A DNA stretch of 18,551 bases from Alphaproteobacteria bacterium (GTDB lineage Bacteria; Pseudomonadota; Alphaproteobacteria; Micavibrionales; UBA2020). Position 1 is the stretch's first letter. Each line of letters begins with the position of its first letter. The stretch lies in assembly GCA_029266795.1 (NCBI GenBank), contig JAQSWE010000013.1, positions 1-18,551 on the forward strand, written 5' to 3'. The notes beneath the pieces were generated by a model. It saw nothing but the letters and a program-made list of their open reading frames with translations. It was not told the DNA's origin and searched no databases. Made by a program: the position numbers and the translations under genes. Below are positions 14,367-18,551 of this stretch, in pieces.

Positions 14367-15353
14367 ATGCGCCTTAAATCATTCGAAGCAAAAACGATGA
14401 CCGACGCGATGCGCCAGATCAAGGAGGCGCTCGGCGACGATGCCATTATCGTCAGTACCAAGGAAGCCGGCGGCTGGATCCGCGTCACGGCGGCGGTCGA
14501 GCAGGACGAGCTGCCCGCATCGCAAAAGCCGAAAGCCAACACCCCGCGCGACCCGCAGCCCTATGACGAAGAAGAAATGGTCGAGATGATCACCGACGCG
14601 CTGCTGAAGCACCGCGTGCCGGGTAATGTCAGCGAAAAGATCGTCGCCGCCGCCATGGTGCTGCCCGCGCGCGAGCCGAAAAAGATGCTGGCAGGCGCGC
14701 TCGGCAAAATCTTCAAATTCGACACGCCCGCCAAGAAAATGACCAAGCCGCTGATCCTCGTCGGCCCGCCCGGCGCAGGCAAGACGCTGATGACGGCAAA
14801 AATGGCAGCCTCCGCCGTCATGGCGGGACAGAAGCCCGCGATCATCACGACCGATATCGCGCGCGCGGGCGGCATCGAACAGCTCTCCGCCTTCCTCGAT
14901 ATCATGAAACTGCCGCTCTATCAGGCGGAAGACGCGAAAACGCTCGCTTCCGCGCTGGCGAAGATCAAGAACGCATCGCCGATCATTATTGATACCGGCG
15001 GCCTCAACCCGTTTGATCCTGCGGAAATGAAAACCCTGCTGAAACTGATGGGCGTCGCCGATATGGACGCGGCCCTCGTGCTCCCCGCCGGTTTCGACGC
15101 CGAGGAAAGCGCCGAAATGGCAATGACCTTCGATATCATCGGCGTGCGCCGCCTGATCCCCACGCGGCTCGATTTCGCGCGCCGCATCGGCGGCATCTTG
15201 AGCGCGGCGGACAAAGGCGGCCTTGTCTTCGGCGCGGCCAGCCATACGCCCAATGTCGCCAACGGCATTATAACGCTCACCCCCGATACCCTCGCCGATT
15301 TCCTGATGCCGCATGTACCGGCAGCGAGCAAGGCGAAGAAAGGCAAGTCATGA
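14367..15353 (+). CDS. flhF: FlhF, SRP-type GTPase for flagellar placement
   Basis: FlhF marks the site of flagellum assembly at the pole and recruits early parts such as FliF. The 328 residues begin with the FlhF motif MRLKSFEAKTMTDAMRQIKE. A short linker follows (shorter than the basic domain of gamma-proteobacterial FlhF), then an N-type helical bundle (about 70-115) and the GTPase domain. G1 is GPPGAGKT (133-140), the SRP D-x-x-R loop is DIAR (163-166), G3 is DTGG (209-212; DTAG is usual) and G4 is TRLD (266-269). No clear ribosome site precedes the ATG, which is 9 bases after flhA, so translation probably depends on coupling. It overlaps the next gene by ATGA. Confidence 0.9.
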   Translation: MRLKSFEAKTMTDAMRQIKEALGDDAIIVSTKEAGGWIRVTAAVEQDELPASQKPKANTPRDPQPYDEEEMVEMITDALLKHRVPGNVSEKIVAAAMVLPAREPKKMLAGALGKIFKFDTPAKKMTKPLILVGPPGAGKTLMTAKMAASAVMAGQKPAIITTDIARAGGIEQLSAFLDIMKLPLYQAEDAKTLASALAKIKNASPIIIDTGGLNPFDPAEMKTLLKLMGVADMDAALVLPAGFDAEESAEMAMTFDIIGVRRLIPTRLDFARRIGGILSAADKGGLVFGAASHTPNVANGIITLTPDTLADFLMPHVPAASKAKKGKS

Positions 15354-16150
15354 CAACCAAGACAAAGCAGCCCCCGACGAAAACGACCGGCGATGCGCCC
15401 GCGCAAAAACTTTTTGCCGTGGCATCGGGCAAGGGCGGCGTCGGCAAGACATGGTTTTCGATCACGCTCTGCCATGCGCTGACGCAGCGCGGCAAGAAAG
15501 TTTTGCTGTTCGACGGCGATCTGGGATTGGCGAATATCGACGTGCAATTGGGATTGATGGCCAAGCGCGACCTGAATGACGTGATCGAGGGCAACCTGAC
15601 GCTGTCGCAGATCATCACGCCCTATGAAGCGGGCGGGTTCGACGTGATCGCGGGACGCTCCGGCCACGGTTCGCTTTCCGCCATGGCGCTGCCGCGCCTG
15701 CAGGAATTGATGGAACAGATCCGCGGGCTGCTGCCGAAATACGACGCGATCATCATCGACCTTGGCGCAGGCATCGACCGCACTGTGCGTTTCATGGCCG
15801 CCGCCGCCGATGTGACTTTTGTGATCACGACGGACGAGCCGACCGCGTTGACCGACGCCTATGCCTTTATAAAGCTGAGCCACGCCGCAGGACATGGCGA
15901 CAACCTGAAAGTCGTCGTCAACCAGACGGGCAGCGAGAAGGAAGGCGAAGCGACCTATGGCACGATCCTGAAGGCCTGCAAAAACTTCCTGAAAATATCG
16001 CCGCCGCTGATGGGCATCATCCGGCAGGATAAACGCGTACGCGACGCGATCCGCGCGCAAACGCCGTTCCTCGTGCGCTCCCCCAATACGGAGACCGCGC
16101 AGGACCTCGAAAAAATCGCCGACCGCGTTGTCGCCGAAATCCTCGCCTAG
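15350..16150 (+). CDS. flhG: FlhG/FleN-like MinD-family ATPase, flagellar number control
   Basis: FlhG-type ATPases limit flagellar number and usually control FlhF. The 266-residue product has the MinD deviant Walker A KGGVGKT (28-34, signature Lys28), the DGDLGLANIDVQLGL segment at about 55-69, the Walker B/G3 strand AIIIDLGAG, and VVVNQTGSEKEG. Its first 20 residues are Thr, Lys and Pro rich. They do not show the DQAxxLR motif that activates FlhF in known FlhG proteins. The C-terminal helix is less clearly amphipathic than in MinD. The start shares ATGA with the flhF stop and has AAGG upstream. The symbol is assigned from fold and position next to flhF. Confidence 0.85.
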   Translation: MTTKTKQPPTKTTGDAPAQKLFAVASGKGGVGKTWFSITLCHALTQRGKKVLLFDGDLGLANIDVQLGLMAKRDLNDVIEGNLTLSQIITPYEAGGFDVIAGRSGHGSLSAMALPRLQELMEQIRGLLPKYDAIIIDLGAGIDRTVRFMAAAADVTFVITTDEPTALTDAYAFIKLSHAAGHGDNLKVVVNQTGSEKEGEATYGTILKACKNFLKISPPLMGIIRQDKRVRDAIRAQTPFLVRSPNTETAQDLEKIADRVVAEILA

Positions 16151-16165
16151 CGAAGGGGCGGGGTC

Positions 16166-18088
16166 ATGAGCGATTCATCCATCCCGCCGAAACGGCCCGC
16201 AACCAACGTGCTGAACGCCACCACGCCGCCTGCGAAGTCACAAGGCACGCAGCGGTTGCTGGACGAAGCCGCACCCGTGAAGCAATCCCCCGCCGATATC
16301 GGCAATGACCGCATGCCCGTGAAGCTGGAAGGCCGCGTCGTCTCGCAGAACCGCGAAACCGGCGAAACCCGCATCGCCACATCGCGCGGCGAGATTGTGG
16401 TCAACAGTGACAAGCCGATGCCGAAGGATGCCGCCGTCACCGTCGAACTCACACGCGGCAAAGATGGCGGGCTGATGGCGCAGATTGCGCTGCTGCGCGA
16501 AAAGGCCGCGGCGCTGGAAACACCCGAATTGCCTGTTCCTGTTGCGACGAAGCCGCCGCCCGCCCCGCCCCTGAAACCCGGCGATGTTGTGACCGCGCTG
16601 GTCTTAACCGATGATGCCGTTCCGCCGCCATCCCGCCCCGCTGAATCTAATATCCCCCTGCAACGCGCCGCCGAAGTGCTGGAACGCCTGACGCCCGATA
16701 TGCTGCGGCAGTTGCCGAAACCGCTGCCCGTGCCGAACGACGTGATCCAGCAACTGGCAACCGCGCCCGACAAGCTGGCCGCATTGCAGAAACTGCCGCC
16801 CGAACAGCAGCAGGCCATTCTGAATTATCTGGCGAAGCCGGAGGTTGCGGCGAAGCTGCAGCAGATGATTCCGCCATCGCCCGCGCCCCTGCCGACAGGC
16901 AGCGCAACGCCGCCCCAAACAACCCCTGCTACCACAGCGCCGGATACCGACCTGCCACCGCTGCCTGTTCCCGCAGGCAAAGGCACCGGCAACGCCCCGC
17001 CGCCCACAGGTGTCGGCGCTTTGAAGGGGCTACTGCCCCTGATCGAAAGCCTGCAAAACGCCAATCCCGGCCCCGGCGGGCTGATGATGCCGCGCATGGG
17101 CGGCGGGCAGAAGACGGATATGCCACAGGGCTTGCAGGGGCTGATCCCGAGCATGAGCCAGCTGCGCATCGTCAGCGTGACACCGCAAGGCCAACAACCA
17201 CCCGTGCCGCAGCAGGGCCAGATACTGGGCGAGGTTGAATTCGTGACAACCAACGGCCAGCCCTCCATCCGCGCGGGTGCGCAAAGTTTTCTGCTCCGCA
17301 CCAGTGCTCCGCTGCCCATCGGCACACAAATCGTTTTTGAATCGACACCGATGACGCCCCAGCAGGTGATGACAAGTTTCCAGCTCGACGCCCTGCGGCA
17401 GGCCGCGCCGCCCACCGGCTTCACGCCGCTCTGGAGCACCACATGGCCGGCGTTGCAGGAAACCATGGATACATTGGGCGCGATCAGCGCGCAGACGGCG
17501 CAGGCGATACAGAACAGCATTCCCTCCCCCACGCCGCGGCTTGTGCCGACGGCGCTGTTTTTTCTTGCTGCACTCCGCAGCGGGGCGGTGGAAAGCTGGC
17601 TCGGCGAAGGCACGCTTCAATCGCTACGGCAGGCCGGAAAATCGACGCTCGCCGACCGGCTGACCGGCGATTTTGGCCGCATTTCGGCGCAGTCGAAAGA
17701 ACCCCTGTCCGGCGAATGGCGCGCCATTTCGATGCCGATGATGCATGACGGCGAAATCGGCCAGATGCAATTTTATATCCGCCGCCAGCAACAGGATGAC
17801 ACGCCTGACGACAAAGACGATATGCGCGCCGCGCCGCCGACACGCTTTATCCTCAACCTGCACCTCTCGCGCATGGGCGATATGCAGCTCGACGGACTGC
17901 TCCGCAAGAAAACGTTCGACCTGATTTTGCGCAGCGCCGACGCGCTGCCGGAATCCATGCGCCGCGAATTGATGGGCAGCTTCGCCAAGGGGCTCGCGCA
18001 GGCGCAGATGGAAGGCGGCATCAGCTTCCAGACCCGCGCGCAGAAATGGGTGACGATTGATACACCGATGCAGGGAACGACAGCCTAG
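16166..18088 (+). CDS. Large proline-rich flagellar protein with a FliK-like C terminus
   Basis: The 640-residue product has no family I can name with certainty. Residues 51-98 form a beta-rich unit (VKLEGRVVSQNRETGETRIA, then PMPKDAAVTVELT). A related unit appears at about 352-394 (GQILGEVEFVTTNG, then FLLRTSAPLPIGTQIVFEST). Pro/Ala/Thr-rich stretches lie at about 118-140 and 236-285 and a Gly/Met-rich linker at about 285-330. The C terminus (about 516-640) has FILNLHLSRMGDMQLDGLLR, then KTFDLILRS. This resembles the strand pattern of the hook-length control (Flg_hook) domain of FliK. No signal peptide is present, consistent with a type III export substrate. AAGGGG lies 7 bases before the ATG. 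It is the last gene of the fliF operon. A second hook-length or needle-ruler protein is one possibility. Confidence 0.75.
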   Translation: MSDSSIPPKRPATNVLNATTPPAKSQGTQRLLDEAAPVKQSPADIGNDRMPVKLEGRVVSQNRETGETRIATSRGEIVVNSDKPMPKDAAVTVELTRGKDGGLMAQIALLREKAAALETPELPVPVATKPPPAPPLKPGDVVTALVLTDDAVPPPSRPAESNIPLQRAAEVLERLTPDMLRQLPKPLPVPNDVIQQLATAPDKLAALQKLPPEQQQAILNYLAKPEVAAKLQQMIPPSPAPLPTGSATPPQTTPATTAPDTDLPPLPVPAGKGTGNAPPPTGVGALKGLLPLIESLQNANPGPGGLMMPRMGGGQKTDMPQGLQGLIPSMSQLRIVSVTPQGQQPPVPQQGQILGEVEFVTTNGQPSIRAGAQSFLLRTSAPLPIGTQIVFESTPMTPQQVMTSFQLDALRQAAPPTGFTPLWSTTWPALQETMDTLGAISAQTAQAIQNSIPSPTPRLVPTALFFLAALRSGAVESWLGEGTLQSLRQAGKSTLADRLTGDFGRISAQSKEPLSGEWRAISMPMMHDGEIGQMQFYIRRQQQDDTPDDKDDMRAAPPTRFILNLHLSRMGDMQLDGLLRKKTFDLILRSADALPESMRRELMGSFAKGLAQAQMEGGISFQTRAQKWVTIDTPMQGTTA

Positions 18089-18551
18089 CGCCAACCGGCC
18101 TTCTTCGCCCAATTATCCATGTCCTTTCGCCGCTTCGCCATGTCCGCAGGCGGTTTGTCGCCTTCGGATTCTGCGCGGCTGCGCATTTCGGCGATGCGGT
18201 CCTTCAGCGGGTTCAGTCCCACTTTCGCGCGGCGCGCATCCACATTTGCTTCATCCTCTATCGCACCCGGCGACAGTTGCCCGTTTTCATCCCAGTCGAA
18301 TTGCGTGCCGTAAAGCTGGGGTTTGCCTTCAAAGCGACGGATGCGGTCTTCCAGCATGGCGACCTGCGCGGGCGGCACTTGGCTAGCGTTGTATTTCAGC
18401 AGCCCCAGCACGCGCCGCTGGAAATCGGGCAGGCTGATCGCGTGCTGCGCGATCAGCCACGCGGCTTCGGCCCCTTCGGCGTCCGCAATACCCCCATGCG
18501 GCCAACCTCCTATATCGTCGATGATGGCTTCCAGAGCCCGCGCATTCTCGA
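18085..18551 (-). CDS. DUF6624 family protein, N terminus cut by the window edge
   Basis: The frame is open from the right edge to TAG (complement of 18085-18087), giving about 155 residues of the C-terminal part. It reads ENARALEAIIDDIGGWPHGG at the edge, then AEAAWLIAQHA, DFQRR, a Leu-rich helix, and YGTQFDWDENGQLSPGAIED. NVDARRAKVGLNPL follows. The W-P at the start, the A-W-L-I-x-Q-H-A segment, the Y-G-T-Q box and the N-V-D-x-R-R-x-x-V-G-L box are the pattern of DUF6624, whose function is unknown. The tail is Lys/Arg rich. A GTG at 18411 is internal and not the start. It converges on the flagellar operon and is probably unrelated to motility. Confidence 0.85.
   Translation of the reverse strand, partial: ENARALEAIIDDIGGWPHGGIADAEGAEAAWLIAQHAISLPDFQRRVLGLLKYNASQVPPAQVAMLEDRIRRFEGKPQLYGTQFDWDENGQLSPGAIEDEANVDARRAKVGLNPLKDRIAEMRSRAESEGDKPPADMAKRRKDMDNWAKKAGWR

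Noticed and set aside
14379..16060. Minus-strand frames opposite flhF and flhG
   Set aside because: Shadow frames with His/Arg/Gly-rich composition. The plus-strand genes carry clear GTPase and ATPase motifs.
16825..17613. 262-codon minus-strand frame opposite the FliK-like gene
   Set aside because: Cys/Pro/Gly-rich translation, no start context and no domain; the plus frame continues the operon with a good ribosome site.
1..18551. CRISPR arrays, tRNA or rRNA genes, insertion sequences
   Set aside because: No regularly spaced repeats, no tRNA-like cloverleaf or rRNA sequence recognised, and no transposase or terminal inverted repeats seen.

Overview
The window is a flagellar gene cluster from an alphaproteobacterium. 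The evidence is FlbT and FlaF downstream of a short (275 aa) flagellin, the order fliF-fliG-fliH(flbE)-fliN-flbD known from Caulobacter crescentus, TTAA-N7-TTAA (CtrA-type) boxes, and sigma-54 promoters. The coding DNA is GC-rich. The genus cannot be fixed from sequence reading alone. The presence of flhF and flhG suggests a polar flagellum.

Layout. (1) Bases 1-2516 hold the last codons of a probable fliK, then flgD (hook cap) and flgE (hook). A consensus-perfect sigma-54 promoter with a GC-rich inverted repeat lies between flgD and flgE, and a strong intrinsic terminator follows flgE. (2) Bases 2583-6205 hold a cytoplasmic TPR-sulfotransferase, the flagellin gene with its own terminator, and the flagellin regulators flbT and flaF. 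The flagellin and flbT leaders share a TTAACC box and a small GGGAGNATCCC hairpin. (3) Bases 6220-6669 hold a minus-strand gene with a FlaG-like core. It is convergent with flaF and divergent from fliF. (4) Bases 6670-7147 are an A+T-rich control region with a palindromic CtrA box, a sigma-54 promoter, a second sigma-54-like element and a 44-codon small ORF containing nested inverted repeats. (5) Bases 7148-18088 are a tightly packed plus-strand operon: fliF, fliG, fliH, fliN, flbD, flhA, flhF, flhG-like and a large proline-rich FliK-like protein. (6) A 5'-truncated DUF6624 gene runs in from the right on the minus strand, and its stop shares a CTAG with the last flagellar gene.

How they work together. 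FliF and FliG form the MS ring and switch base, FliN the C ring, FliH the export ATPase regulator and FlhA the export gate. FlhF and the FlhG-like protein would set flagellar site and number. FlbD would activate sigma-54 promoters such as the one before flgE. FlbT and FlaF tune flagellin production. The most novel element is the TPR-sulfotransferase just upstream of flagellin. It resembles in layout the TPR-glycosyltransferases (FlmG type) that bind and glycosylate flagellin, so flagellin sulfation is a testable inference.
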